Of a stretch of 64,000 nucleotides of DNA, positions 33,390 through 45,946 are shown in pieces. The number at the start of each line of letters is the position of its first letter. Positions within the stretch are counted from its first letter, which is position 1. Source of the DNA: Monosporascus cannonballus (Eukaryota; Ascomycota; Sordariomycetes; Xylariales); assembly GCA_004154925.1 (NCBI GenBank), contig QJNS01000199.1, positions 87,614 to 151,613 of the forward strand. The letters run 5' to 3'. A program made the translations under genes and the position numbers. Under the pieces are notes generated by a model that was not told where the DNA came from, made no database searches, and worked only from the letters and a program-made list of their open reading frames with translations.

Positions 33390-34547
33390 ATGCCTGGCTT
33401 AACGCTGAACACTGAGGCAGCGGCGGCATCCTCATCTACCCACCCCACATCAACCATGAGCAGCAACAGCAGCGCACGGGCAGCGCCGCCGGCCGCCACA
33501 ACCGCAGCAGCAGCCACCACGACAGAAACGACGAACACCGCGCCGCAACAACCCAACAACAATCCGCAGCCGCAACCGCGAGCGCAACCGCAGGCCGCAC
33601 CAGCAGCAGGAGCGGCAGCAGGAGCAGCGCCGCATCGCCACCATCCTCATCAGAGACCGCCGTCCCCGCCGCCGCCCGTGAGCCCGATAACGCCGCCGCT
33701 GAAGCCGACGCTGGGGGAGCGGGAGTGGGAGCGGGGCCGGCCGAAACAACTGACACACCACACGCAAACACCACAAACGGCGGAGAACGCCGCCGCGCCG
33801 CCGCCCGAGCCGCTCGACTTCGACACGAACCCGGACGTGCTGGCGCTGCGGTCGGCCATCGCCGTGCTGCAGAACCAGCGCCGCCGCGCCGCCGCCGACA
33901 TGGTAGCGCTCGACCGCGCCAAGAGCGCCGCGCTCGCCGACCCCGCCGCCTTCCTGCGCGACCTCGCCGGCGGCCGCGTCGGCGTCGGCGGCGATAGCCT
34001 GTTCGGGCCAGGAGCAGCTGCGGGGAGGGGGGACTCGGAGTCAGAGTCGGATTCGGATTCGGAAGGGGGGGGTGCGGATGCGGATGCGGATGTCGATGTC
34101 GAGATGGGGGATACTGCGGGGCCACAGGCGAAGGCGGAGGCCGGGGCGGAAGCGCCGTCGGCCAGGCGCAGAGAGCCGCGCGTCAAGAAGCAGAGCAACC
34201 CGGAGCCGGAAGGTGGCGAGAGGAGACCACCACCGCCGCCGTGGTCGGCGCTGCCGGGGAAGCAGAACGTGGTGCGTTGCCCGCCCATCAACTGGGCGCA
34301 GTACGCCGTGGTGGGCGAGTCGCTCGACCGGCTGCACAGCGAGCAGCAGCGGCGGCCGGCGCAGGGGGCGCCCGCGGTCGTGGGGCCCGACGGCCGGTTC
34401 GAGTTCGTCGCCGAGGGCGCCGGGGCCGGGGCGCACGTGGACGAGCCCTACCTCGGCGTCGCCGCGCCGTACAGCCCGCTGCGAGACAGGATCGACAGGA
34501 AGCCTTCACCCAAGGGGTCGTCGTCGTCGTCTTCGACGAGGCGGTGA
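33390..34547 (+). CDS. Ala/Pro-rich fungal protein with conserved helical and NVVRCPPINW blocks
   Basis: Single exon of 385 residues from 33390; a second in-frame ATG at 33456 (caaccATGAG, MSSNSSARAAPP) is a good alternative and would give 363. Order: low-complexity Ala/Thr/Gln/Pro head, a helical segment (LALRSAIAVLQNQRRRAA and MVALDRAKSAALADP), an acidic Ser/Asp/Glu run, a basic patch (RRREPRVKKQ), then KQNVVRCPPINWAQYAVVG with ESLDRLHSEQQRRP and a closing GVAAPYSPLRDRI. The helical and CPPINW blocks look conserved, and the mix of acidic and basic tracts suggests a nuclear protein. I cannot name the family. Strong GC bias keeps several shadow frames open over the same DNA. Confidence 0.65.
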   Translation: MPGLTLNTEAAAASSSTHPTSTMSSNSSARAAPPAATTAAAATTTETTNTAPQQPNNNPQPQPRAQPQAAPAAGAAAGAAPHRHHPHQRPPSPPPPVSPITPPLKPTLGEREWERGRPKQLTHHTQTPQTAENAAAPPPEPLDFDTNPDVLALRSAIAVLQNQRRRAAADMVALDRAKSAALADPAAFLRDLAGGRVGVGGDSLFGPGAAAGRGDSESESDSDSEGGGADADADVDVEMGDTAGPQAKAEAGAEAPSARRREPRVKKQSNPEPEGGERRPPPPPWSALPGKQNVVRCPPINWAQYAVVGESLDRLHSEQQRRPAQGAPAVVGPDGRFEFVAEGAGAGAHVDEPYLGVAAPYSPLRDRIDRKPSPKGSSSSSSTRR

Positions 34548-35533
34548 TGAGGCGGGGTGGGAGAAAGGAAGGAAGAAGAAGACAAAGTTGGTCGCTTTTA
34601 AACACCGGCGCGCCGTGGATATATAGATTGAAGGTCGGCGAAGGAGACGGAGATTGAAGACACGCGCGGCGCCGCGCGATAACGAGGATATGAGTTATAA
34701 GATTCGCGGTCCATAATATGACGAACGAATCATGACGGGGATAGGGAATGACTAACGGGCAACTTTGGTGCCCATAATGAATATATATATTATTATAAGA
34801 CCCTTTGGTTCTCACGTGATCTCCCAATGCCGCATCCAGCGCATTCCCGGCGACGTGGCGGTACGGGAACTACGCAGAACCACCGAATAAGCCATTTGGA
34901 AGCTACGGGACCTTCCGTGACGTGCCCGTCCACCATCCCTTCTGCGAAAGTCTTCATGTCTACGAACACTGTGATGCTACTTCTACCTTTGGCCGTTTTG
35001 GACGTTAATTGCTCGATCCTTGTAGTTCCTGGAGGGCATAGTTGCGCAAAAAGCTTCGCAACCGTGTCCTACCAGGACGACCAATTACATATGAGCTGTT
35101 CTTCTTAATATCTTGCCCCGACAGCCATCTTCATGGTTATTAGTAGCCCAAGGGCCAACAGGAGGACTGGTACTCCGGGGTTCCACACCGGGAGCAGTGA
35201 TTGGGTAGAATGTCAGTAGAGCCATAATAACGAAGACGATTTCTATGTTTCGTCTACGGGTATCTGACCCGAGCTCTACTCTCTGTTGGCCCTATCCCTC
35301 CCTGCTGCAAACCACGACGCACACCTCGACCTTATCACCTAACTTACAATAGCCCGCCCGTCAGTGCTAGACAACCTAAATCAATAACCAGTGCATGGCA
35401 CTCCACCGCACAATGCCGCAAACGCCCAACGAAAGCCAGATAACTGTGTGTGCGCTAACCACTAACAAGAGGCCATATGTTACCGAAAAGTCCGAGACGT
35501 CGTAAGAGTTGTCAATTGTCAAACACCGGGTGG
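34548..35533. other. Convergent intergenic region, nothing recognised
   Basis: About 1 kb between convergent genes. A simple TA-rich run lies near 34780-34797. ORF 34827-35108 has no support. Confidence 0.45.
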
Positions 35534-37250
35534 TCAGAGATCTTCCATGCTCTGTTGTACAGATCTGCGCAGCCGTCTGTTATACATCTTCCGGTCGTCA
35601 GCACTACCCCAGAAGAGTTTATGAGCCTCGGGCTGAACCAATGTCCTCGGGTCGTACGGCGGGGATTCCTCTTCCAGGGCTTCAATGATTGCTTCTATAT
35701 GCTGCTTGACATCCTCCCGGCGGTTCGGGTTGGGGAAGTAGCAGGGCGTGCCATCCGCTGCTATGCGATGGTGGAAAACTCGAGTTTCGAATTTGACCCT
35801 CGGTTGCTCTTCGGGGAAGCGTGGACTGAAACTGAGCTTGATACGGAACAAACCTCCGTCAAGGTTGGTCATGGGTCGGCCAAAGTAGGTGAGAAACCAG
35901 ACGAAGGGATTGCCGTTGTCTAGTTCGACGCTGTGGGGTACGTCACTCCGCTTGAAAGACTCCTTGACCTGTTCGAACTGACGGGCGAGGTTGATCCCTA
36001 CGGTGCCGTCCCTCGCCCTCGGAGTGGCGCCTTCGGAGGCCCAGCTACCCGTCTCGCCGTCTAACGCCGCCTTGATCTGACGCAACCGCCGCTCGAGGTC
36101 ACTATAATTGAATTTGCCATCCATCGAGTTACTAGCACCCTCAAAGGGCATACGGGCAAACTGCTGGCCGTCCTTGGCCTCTTCCCTAGCCTTACGGATA
36201 CTCTCCAGGTACGAGTCGTAGTACCAAAGAAACCGGCGCTTGCAGAGATCCTTGAAGGGCTCCCAGGGCACGGATGAATCATCAACCTCGAAATCATCCG
36301 CGTCTACCGGTCTCTCTGCGGTAGGCGCCACTCTGCCGTTTCCCGTGATTCCGAGGTACTCTTCCAGCTTTTGAATCACGGAGATACGAAGCGTCTCATG
36401 CCGAATCTGCCATCTCAGCATGTCAGCACGAGCTCCCGGGCTAAGGGGCAGGCACAGATGAGCTTCACCTTGGCAACATAATCCTTTTGGAGCTTCTTGT
36501 CGGAGGGCTCATTTGCGTCCTCGAAGCCTGGCTCGTTCTCGTACGGGTTCGACGACATAAGACTCTGAATCGACAGTAAAATAGACTCCAAACCCTGAGC
36601 GGCGGACCATTCTTCTCCTCGCTCGCCTCTCCACGTTCTAGCACCAGATTAGAAACGGGTAACACGACAAGTCCTGAATGCATGCCAAATTACCCAAGGA
36701 TAGACCTGATGCGCAAGTCAGCAAGTCCATAAGCAGATATCACGATAAGGCGCTCTCATCTTACAGGCAGACCTTGCCATTAGCATAGATGTTTGGGTTG
36801 AAGCGGCAGCGGCCACCATTGGTCGTGGTTCCTGTGACGGAGGGAGACTTGCGCGGGTATTCTGTAGCAGATGTGCCCATGTTAGCAGCGGGTGCTGGGC
36901 TAATGGTTGGCCAATGTTAGATAAGCTAACCTTTATTAAATTTGACCGCGAACTTTGGAGCGACGTTAGCATAGGCTTAAACAAGTCCCTTAAGGTCTAT
37001 AAGGCGTTGACGGACCTCGAAGAACCCAAATTCGTAGGGCGTCTCATGCGGACCGATGATCAAAGCCCTGACGTTGCGGACATCTCGATCCCGGAAAGCA
37101 ACAGCCAGTGCTGGGGAAGACGAGCAGGTAAATTAGTATATCAGGCTTAGCGGTCAGCGGTGGTTAGGATGGACGACGCATACAAAGATCTGAACTCTTC
37201 TGAATATCGCCAATTTCCTTGGTGATGCGGATGATAGACTGATCGGCCAT
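35534..37250 (-). CDS. UBE2Z-like ubiquitin-conjugating enzyme with a second UBC domain (seven exons)
   Basis: Minus-strand exons 37250-37184, 37110-37016, 36952-36931, 36861-36765, 36705-36694, 36637-36469 and 36406-35534 give 444 residues; phases agree throughout. The first UBC fold (1-155) has [35 protein letters not shown] with catalytic Cys about 93, and SIQSLMSSNPYENEPGFE. The FNPN in place of HPN and the following IRHETLR and FLWYYDSYLESI blocks are those of UBE2Z (Use1), an E2 that works with the E1 UBA6 in animals. A second UBC-like fold follows (about 300-444): LDGGLFRIKLSFSPRFPEEQPRVKF, then GTPC with Cys about 376, 68 residues from the end. It lacks HPN (HHR instead). Exon 5 is a 12-nt micro-exon. 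Ubiquitin transfer is inferred from family; the role of domain 2 is unknown. Confidence 0.88.
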
Positions 37251-38476
37251 GGCTTCGGGTATCTATAACCGAGTGAAGTATTAGGCTAACCAGGGAATGT
37301 TTACCGTGTGTGATAAGTCACATGGAAGAATAAAGAAGGTTGGTAACAGCAGACAACGGGAAAAGGGCTGTGGTTGGGAGACGTTCCGAGATGGGTCAAT
37401 AAAGGTTAACGGAGCTTGATTCTGAAGTCAGGTCCAACAGAAGTCAGCCTGAAGGCTGAACCCGAGTGATGAATATGAGTGAGCAGCCCGAGTGAACTGT
37501 GGTGTCTGGGTGCCTGGTGTGCAGGCAGGTGCGTAGAGTGACTGGAACTACCTCTCTCCAGAAGTCAATCAAGGTGGGGGGTGGTTCAGGGAGCCAAGGA
37601 GGGCCCCTCCTTATGTCTCCTTCACGTTGGAGATCATGGGTCAAAGGTGGGGCGCTTACAATACATGTATTTACCCTAGACTACCTAGTAGGCATATGGT
37701 CCCTAGATACTAACAATAGTACATCTGAAGCTGGACGAACATTGACTCCTATCAATTACCGCCAAACAAGATGTGATCTGACTACCTTGCTAGTTACAAG
37801 TTGTCTGCCTACATATATGTGAACCATCATCTCCTTTGCATCACGAGAGAGCATGGAATGCTCCCGGAATCCTTTTCTCCCTACCGTAGCACCCAGATTA
37901 GGTACAAAAGACAGACTCGGGGCAAGCCATACGGCAACTAATGCAATGCTGGAAATCTCTTATATATATGAGGTTATTATTACATATAGGGTTTCTGGGC
38001 GACTGCTGCATGAACTCACGCGCCCATTTAGGTGTTAAACATTGAATTTGTGTAAGGTAGGCCCATGCACGCATTTCCACCAGGCCATGCAGCGGTTACG
38101 AGACCCGCCAAGGCGGACCCGAAGCTCAGAGCTGAAGTCTGATGAGAGCTGGATCTTGCCTGCCAGCCAGCGGCTCCCCACATAGTCTCCATTCAGACTA
38201 GGACCATCTGGGTATCGGGCACCTTTTTTGTTATTGTGAACTCCCAAGGGGAAACTTTCAACGGAGCCGCCTAGTGCTACCTACTATTGCGCTCACTAGA
38301 GCACCAAACTCAGCGGTTACTATTCGTTGCCCGGTACTCCCGAAGAATCGAAAAGTCAACAAGGAGGAACAACGACGGGACAGCCTCGTCTTCCCTAGCC
38401 AGCTAATACAATTAATTACCTAGGAGTCGCTTTTTTTCCGTGGGGTTTCTTAGGCACCTCGGTTACGTACGTTTGT
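37251..38476. other. Divergent upstream region of the E2 and ERG26 genes
   Basis: About 1.2 kb. ORF 37499-37822 and others carry no domain. It presumably holds both promoters. Confidence 0.45.
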
Positions 38477-38512
38477 ATGGTCCAACCAACAGCAACATCA
38501 AAAGCAGCAGCA

Positions 38513-39730
38513 ATGGCGGCCTCCAAGGAGATCGAGCAGCCGCTCCTCGGGCGCGTCCTCGTCATCGGCGGCTGCGGTTTCCTGGGCCACCACGTCGTGA
38601 GACTGCTGCTGCGCGACTGGAAGTGCACGGCCATCTCCGTCATCGACCTGCGGTGCACGCGCAACCGGCGCCCGGACTCGGACGGCGTCGAGTACGTCGA
38701 GGCCGACATCACCGACGCCGACAACCTCGTCAAGGTTGTGGGCCGCCTGAGGCCGGATGTCGTCATCCACACCGCGTCCCCGCCCGCCCAGGGCGCCGGC
38801 GCCGTCGTCAACGCCGTCTTCAAGAAGGTCAACGTCGACGGCACGCGCGCCGTCGTCGCCGCCTGCCAGCAGAACGGCGTCAAGGTCCTGGTCTACACGA
38901 GCTCCGCCAGCGTCATGAGCGACAACCGGAGCGACCTGATCAACGCGAACGAAGAATACCCCGTCATCAGGGGCAAGGCCCAGACAGAATACTACTCAGA
39001 GACGAAGGTAAGCAGCCAGGCGCGCCAGGGCACCTTATTGCCATAGCGTCCGGCTAGTCGCCGTCGTCGTCCTTCCGTGCTGACGTGTTCTTTCTCTTCT
39101 CCCTCCTAGGCCGAAGCCGAAGAAATCGTCCTCGCCGCGAACCGCGCCGAGCCCTATAATCTCCTGACAACGGCCATCCGCCCCTCGGGCATCTTCGGCG
39201 AGGGCGACATGCAGATGGTCCACCACGCCGTGAACGTCTACCGCGAGGGCAAGGACAAGGTCCAGGTCGGCGACAACACGAACCTCTTCGATTTCACGTA
39301 CGTCGAGAACGTGGCGCACGCGCACCTGCTCGCGGCGCGGGCCCTGCTCGTGACCCTCGCCGCCAAGACGGAGCCCCTGGACCACGAGAAGGTTGACGGC
39401 GAGGCCTTCATCATCACCAACGACCAGCCCGTGTACTTCTGGGACATGATGCGGGCGATATGGCGCGCCGCCGGGTCCGAGAAGGGCACTGGCCACGAGT
39501 GGGTGCTGGGCCGGGACCTCGGCATGATGCTGGGGTTCCTCAGCGAGATCTTCTTCGCCGCCATCGGCAAGCCGCCGACCTTCAACCGCCAGCGCATTGT
39601 CTACAGCTGCATGACGCGGTTCTACGACATCAGCAAGGCCAAGAGGCGGCTCGGGTACAAGCCCCTGGCCAGCCTAAGCGAGGGTGTCAGGCGAACCGTT
39701 CAATGGACGCTGGAGCAAGAGAAGAAATAG
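38513..39730 (+). CDS. ERG26: Sterol-4-alpha-carboxylate 3-dehydrogenase (two exons)
   Basis: Exons 38513-39007 and 39110-39730 give 371 residues (383 if the upstream in-frame ATG at 38477 is used; the 38513 ATG has better context and starts MAASKEIEQPLLGRV). It is an extended short-chain dehydrogenase: NAD-binding GGCGFLGHHV at about 21-30, DITDADNL, SSASV, and the catalytic YSETK, whose Lys is the last codon of exon 1. RPSGIFGEGD and FDFTYVENVAHAHL follow in exon 2. Known role: with ERG25 and ERG27 on the ER it oxidatively decarboxylates 4-carboxysterols during removal of the C-4 methyl groups in ergosterol synthesis. A hydrophobic stretch near MMLGFLSEIFFAAIG may associate with membrane. 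Other 3-beta-HSD-family enzymes are possible but less likely. Confidence 0.88.
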
Positions 39731-42222
39731 CGGTTTACGGACGAAAGCCACGATTACGATCACCGGGAGGGGGGTGGGTTTTGAATACTATCTTATCTAA
39801 TAATCCATCAGGCATCATGTTGTATAAGGCTCTGGCGTCTAAAAAGCGCAGAGGCGACAGCTTCTGTGACAACGGTGGGAATATATATCCCAAAACGGAG
39901 GCTACGCAAGTACTTAATAACGAGAGATGGTTTGCTATATATAATTTGAATAATGAGACGCATGGGAAATTCTGCCTCGAAGATCGAACAGTCACCGAGA
40001 TAGTCACGATCGTGAGAATAGCAACATGGCACGCCGTAGGTAGTCGTACGTACGGTGGCTGTCAGGCCATCCTCTCCCGTCTCAGCGGAGAAGAACCAAC
40101 AGCCTCCTATTCTCGTTTCGGGGCCAACTCCGGCGGGGTTTTGAGTCCCGTCTTGCCCTATGTTTCTTTCTCGTGGAAGCTCGTTGCCCAGTCACAATAC
40201 ACCCAACCGTCCTATTCAGCCAATCATGCTGTGCTGCCCCTTCGGACATCTCTGACGTATAAGTCCACGTGGTGCTTAGGCCTGACGTCTTCGCGGGCAT
40301 TATTCGCAATCTTCCGGGAGTCCTTCAGCTCCGGTACTCCCTGCCGTGAGTAGAAAGCTCCTGGAATTTTCAGCAGCCCAGACAACCCCCTGATTCTTCC
40401 CGTGTCTGCCGAGGCGTAGCTTATCGCAATCTCCGCCAACCTTACCCGTAGATTACCACGAAGCGTCAGAGCCGGGATAGATGGATCCCTGAGGCCACCC
40501 GCGGTCTCCAAGGGACGAGAAAGTGGTTGTGCTCTTTCCGGGCCATGCCTCTCCCCTTCTCCGTACCTGGTCGGCAAACCTGCGCCCAGAAGACGTGGGA
40601 TTGTTGCAGGAGGAGGCCCATAGGCGCGGGATATACATATCCGGGAAGCAAATCCAGGTTTCGGTCCCCCTTGGTATGTATATGTTGGAATAACATGACG
40701 CCCACTAGGTGGCCAGCCCGCCTCTGCCAGGCGCAACACCGAAGGAGACTGATGAGGCTCTGCCACTACGCACAAAGCACGTGTGCATGTTATAGGCGGC
40801 CCCAGTGGGAAGAAAGTCTAGGCTTATCAGGCTGCCCTATAGGAAGTAATTATGTCTAGCCCACCAGAACGGGGCTTCCCATATCTTCCAGCCAGGATGC
40901 TTTGGTTTCCCTGTAGGCACTATAACCAGAGCGGGCTCGACTCTAGGTAGATCGTCGAATATACTTGACGCCCCCCTCCCCCGGGAGTTCGGAATCTCCG
41001 TCGGTTAGCTCCTCCCTATCCCAAACCCAAGGTAACCAACCGGGTTACTAATCTCACTTGGATCGAGATAGCCGTCCGCCAGACAGCGGCATACCCAGAG
41101 CAGTCACCCCCCTCTTAGTGTCGAACAACCCGCAGCCGAAGTCTCGCGTCGAAGGCCGATTGCTCGAAATGGTTTCGCAGCAGTTAGTCATCCAGACAAG
41201 CTTCCACGTAAGTGGGAAGAAGCCGGCCACCCCGGCAGTGCCGCCGGCGACGATACCCGAAGCCTTGCTTAGCAAGCTACGCATGCTGCGTTATGGCGGC
41301 GGTGTAGTGGCGGCTAGGAAGAAAGGTAAGAATCATTCATGTAACAGGTTATTTGCACCACGCCGGGTTGTCAGTCACATGTGCTCATCCGACCTATCGG
41401 ACGTAGTTTCCCGCCCGCGTACGGAACGGAGTAGTAGCGGCCTTTCACCGCCATAGCGCTACAAATATGCGTATCCTATCATATCACTTGGGTGTCTCGA
41501 ACGCCAGCCAGTCATAGCATAGGTACAGACTCTAACACGAGGGCGAAGAAAATTACAGCGATTGCTGTTGTGTGTGCATGGGTATGTGGAAGTGAATATG
41601 TGTCCAGGAGTAAGGAGGCAGTAAACGACGCATATAACAACGCCGCCACAAGAACTGAATCGAATGGGACCACGACGACATTTGGTTTGTCAGATGATCC
41701 AAGTAAGCTAGATAAAGGACGTGGCTATTACTCTAGCTCTACCCTTTTCTTTCTCTCTTTTGTCTCTCCGCTATCCCTCCCGTCAGAACTCCCCACAATT
41801 TTGAATATCCCAGCCCGCATGTCGCCGTCGGGTGCTTCTCCGTCCAGTCCAGTCCAGTTCTCAAATCTGACAAGACCCGTACCTAGATGCCCTCCGTCCC
41901 CCGGAGACTTCGACAGCGACACGAGTCGTCTGCAGCCCGACAACGAAGTCCAGTGAGCGCTTCGACAGTCCTCTCGGGCCTTGCTCGTCCGGCTTTACAA
42001 GTTTGTCTTCGCTCTATTGGCCGGGCGGAGGTCTGGGCTGAGCATGGACTGGACTCTCTGATCGTTCATGATCCGGGGTAAGTACGAACTATATTCTTCG
42101 GCTAATCGGAAGTCGCGACTATACCGATCACCAGCGACCCCTATCATAATGAAGAAAAGTGTGATGCCTATAGGACATCTGACCCTGTAGTTGTAGATGG
42201 GCACTTGTGGTCCTGTAAGTCT
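39731..42222. other. Convergent intergenic region, no supported gene
   Basis: About 2.5 kb. A minus-strand frame is open at 40224-40775 without a convincing ATG or domain. A short frame 41054-41284 begins with an Ala/Gly-rich hydrophobic head but does not continue. ORF 41492-41956 is low complexity. I call none of these. Confidence 0.45.
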
Positions 42223-45200
42223 TTAACCTGTGCCTGTTGCGACAGAACTGTTCTGCCTCCCCCAGCCTGAATTCCGCCACTCCCGGCGTTGGTCATTCTC
42301 GGGGTTCTCGGGCTGATTTTCTGGTCCTTCATATTGGTTGTTCTGCTGTCTCGGAGGCCCGTTGTCGGGGTTGCGTGACTTCTGAGGCGGTGTCCCCTGC
42401 ACTGTTGTGAAAGGAATAGTTGGTTCCTGCACGGGACGGACACTCCGTTCTTGTTGAGAGATTGAGGGGTCAGTTTCGGCCCGGGTCGCTAACGGTCTCA
42501 GGTTCTCCTGTCTCCCAACGAACTCCGCCGTTTCATAGGACCTTGGACCCCCGCTGAGTGAACGACCTTCGATACGTTTCAGGATTTCTTTCGTAGTGAT
42601 ATCGCCGTTGCTACTCCATAGCGTCGAATCGCCAAGGACGTCCATTATTTCGGCAGGAACCTTGTTGATGCTTAGTAAACCTGTCAAGACGATCTCGAGT
42701 TCATCACCTACCATGCACATTTCTTCGTTGTATTGTATTAGTTCCTCGACACATGCCACCGCTGTCATAGGCTCATCCGAGAAACTCGGCGCTTTGTTAC
42801 TAGTATAGAGCACGTTCGGTGCTATGACTCGAGCAAGGTTGTGTACGTCCATCCTCGAACCTGTGTCCTCGTCGATCTGGTGGAAGGTTGCTACCCACTT
42901 GAGGAAAGTGAACAGGACTTCAAGGGTATCCCGATTCATCTGGGGAAGTAAGCAGCAGGCCAAATGTAGGCAATGCCGCCTCTTGTCGTCGTCCTTGATC
43001 TTGGTCGATGTGATCCAGAGCCTATAGAGTTTTTGAGTCATGAGGGGGTCTGGTAATTCCCGTAGATACCGCTTGAGAAGAGCTGCGAGCTGATGTGGCG
43101 TTTCGTCGTTCCAGCGTATTGCATCGCACCCATCCCTATCAACTGCGTTCACCTGCTCAGTAAGCTTCTTGATGTTTCCATTCTTTCGGAAGATGCCTTC
43201 GACGGACAGGTCCTTGTTCTTTAGGGCCGTTATAGTGTCCTCGATGATGGCTGGTATGCGGAGAGCCCCAGGACCGACACCGTCCGTTGAATCGGCACCG
43301 TCACGCTCGACCACTACCTCTAGGGGAACGCCAAAGACACCCTTCTTCTTGCTCCCTTTCTTGGTGTCCTTGTTGCCAAAGGCTTTGCCGAATTTATTCC
43401 AGAAGTTGGGTGCCTTCCGTGCTTCGATAAGGCCGAGCAATTCCTCTAGGGAAAACTCTCCATCCAGCAATGGCTGCATCGTAAGGACCGCAAGATGGCG
43501 GACAATGAAGTATTCAAGACCCGAGAGCTCGGAGAAGAATTTCCTGTTCCCTCTTTGAGGGGATGGCTCCCCCGCTCCTCTAAATTCGGCATCCCGCCCA
43601 TCCGAGAGGCTCCGCTGATGACCGGCTCCAGCGCCGGCTCCAGCTCCGTAAGCAGATTCCGTAGCGGGAGATCGGAACAATTCTTGGCGTGATTGTCTGT
43701 AAGCAGCAGGCTGATGCTCCCGCGCTTGCTCTGCGGCGACAATCCGAGGGATGTCGTCGAGTGTCAAGGCGTCCTGGTGTCCGAAATATTGCTCAGTCGT
43801 ACCCCCCGGGCCTGGTTCACGCTCCTCTTCGATCTGCATAGTCATATTCCGCGAGCGCTCATTGTCCGCGCCGGCAGAACCAGGGCGGACGGTGCGCCCC
43901 TCGGGCCCATCCATGATCCTCGAGGTTCTAGCTTTCTTAAGGCTGGAGGACAGGTGCTTGTCCAGGCGTGTGCTTCTGAGTCTGCGCACGTCGTTGAGAG
44001 TGTTCTCGTAAGACGACTCCCTCTGACTTCGCTGCTGCTCGTTGGCATGTGACTTTGATAGAGACTCCGACCGAATGAGTAGGGAATTCCTATCCAGAGG
44101 TGCGCGACGGGCATCCCCCTGATCATGCCCATCCACACCCGCGTCCTCCGACGTCTGCAGCAGCGTACCATTGCTCCGAAGGATGTCGAGTAACCTCGCC
44201 AAAGCAACTTTTAAGAGGAATATGTACTGCTTAAGTTTCGTAATGTGCTCCAAAGGTTGCCCGGGTCCTCCCACCTGGCTTTCGCAAGCTGTACAGTGAA
44301 TCTTCTGATCCTGGGACAACCGGGCCTGGTCCAAGCTAGTCGCCAACTCTTTTCCGCAGCGGGCGCAGGTGACACAAGGTAGATGCCATCTCTTGTCATC
44401 ACTTAAGGCACATTCATCCTCGATAGGCTTGCGACAGAAGGTACACTGGTCGGAATTATTACCCGAGAGCTTGGCCATCCCGACTGTCAGTTGTGACGAG
44501 TCCTCGTCGTTCTTCATGGCTTCTAACATATTGAGATCGTCGAGAAGCTGGTATAAGCCGTCTGCCGTGTGGTGCTCCTTCTCAACCTTAAGGGCGCCTT
44601 GCAGGCAGATCCTGATCAGCAATTTCAAATAATGCGCTAAACCTGTCACAAGGGACAGCAGCTCTTGGGTGACGCCCAGTTTTCGTACGGTGGTGTCTTG
44701 GGCTTTCGACAATAGCGAGAAGAAAGAGACGATCTTCTTGCATAGGAGTTTCGACTCGCGTCCGTAGGCCAGACCTAGATGGAGATTCTTAGTAATGTAC
44801 TCCCGTGCATATGTGAATTCCCGCACCTTTCATTTCATAGTGCTTCATGGCCTGATCAAGCCTGTCTGCAGACTGGAAAAGAATCTCGACATGCATTATG
44901 AACTTCTTCGCAGTCAGGACCCCGTCTATGTAGGCCCCATTGCTGACGTGAAGCAGCATGTCCGAGATGCACGCGGCGGATGACTCTTCAAAAGTGGATA
45001 GGACGCTCCATATCCGATAGACCTTTTCCTCCATCTTCTCCTCTTCTTGCCGCACAAGGTCACGGCTTTCAGCGTCGGCAGCTTCTGGTCGCTGCTGCTC
45101 GGTCTCTTGAGGTGGCGTCAGGCGAACGTTCCAAAACTTGTGAATCATATAACATTCGGGGTGCCAATGCTGATTCTGGCCATTCCGAAAGATCTCAACG

Positions 45201-45946
45201 AACTGTTTGAGGATGGCCGTCTGGCAGCCATTGCACCGCTGCGCGAACTGTGTTGAATAGTGGTAGTGGCAGTATACGTTTCCATCGTGCTCGTAGTAGC
45301 TATCCTGGGCGCCGAAGACCGTCGAGCAGAGTGAGCATGTGAAATGGTCGACATGGTACTTGCGATCGAGCGCCGTGATGTAGGATCCACGAAGAGCGCC
45401 GCCGCATTGATAGCAGAGCAGTCCTAGCCGGCGAAAGTAGTCGGTCTCGCACAAGGGGTATTGACCACCCGTCTCTTCGTCGTCTGCAGGAAAGAACTTG
45501 GACGCGACGATCTGACCACAATCCTGTGTTCCAGGGGGAGCTGTCAGTTATTCCGGCTTCAGCAGAGCTAAGAAGCAAGCGGGTGGAGAGAGGGGACCTA
45601 CGCGGCACTTGAAGCAATCCAGGTGGAATGTACCATCCAAAGCCCGCACAAACTGGCCGGTCAATGGCTCTCCGCACTTGTGACATATCCGGACTGGTCC
45701 ACTTTCTGTCTTTCCACGGCCTCTGGACCTATTCCGCTCACCGCTCCGTCTAGTGTCGCCGTGAGCACTCGGGGCGGGCGAAGCTGGATGTCGATTCGGA
45801 GGTACAAAGCTTCCATTCTGATAGGAAGGGCTAGAAGTCATATCCGGTCGCTCATGGTCGAGCTGGTGACCAGCATCGCCGCCCGGGGGTGGATGGCCGT
45901 GGACGCGGTCACTAGCCAGACCGCCTCCGTGATCAGGGCCCATCAT
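42223..45946 (-). CDS. LRG1: LIM-domain Rho GTPase-activating protein (three exons)
   Basis: Minus-strand exons 45946-45602, 45523-44827 and 44774-42223 give 1197 residues. Start: the first of two adjacent ATGs (MMGPDHGG). LIM1 begins near 87 (ICHKCGEPL), LIM2 follows (LCYQCGGAL), then a half LIM (RCNGCQTAI), and a fourth zinc module near 455 (QCTFCRKPI, CARCGKEL). The RhoGAP domain starts near 850 (RIPAIIEDTI), with the arginine finger in GIFRKNG (about 875) and the LKRYLRELPDPL block. The tail is Gln/Asn/Pro-rich. Splicing at 44827/44774 repairs a frame shift to read EMKGLAYGRESKLLCKK. Known role: Lrg1/LRG-1 stimulates GTP hydrolysis by Rho1, limiting cell-wall integrity signalling and glucan synthesis, and controls hyphal tip growth. 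Confidence 0.93.

Noticed and set aside
40224..40775. 183-residue minus-strand open frame
   Set aside because: No ATG near its start, no domain, and other frames are open over the same region.
41054..41284. Short frame starting MRSLLSKASGIVAGG
   Set aside because: Looks like an organelle-targeted N-terminus, but no downstream exon continues it.
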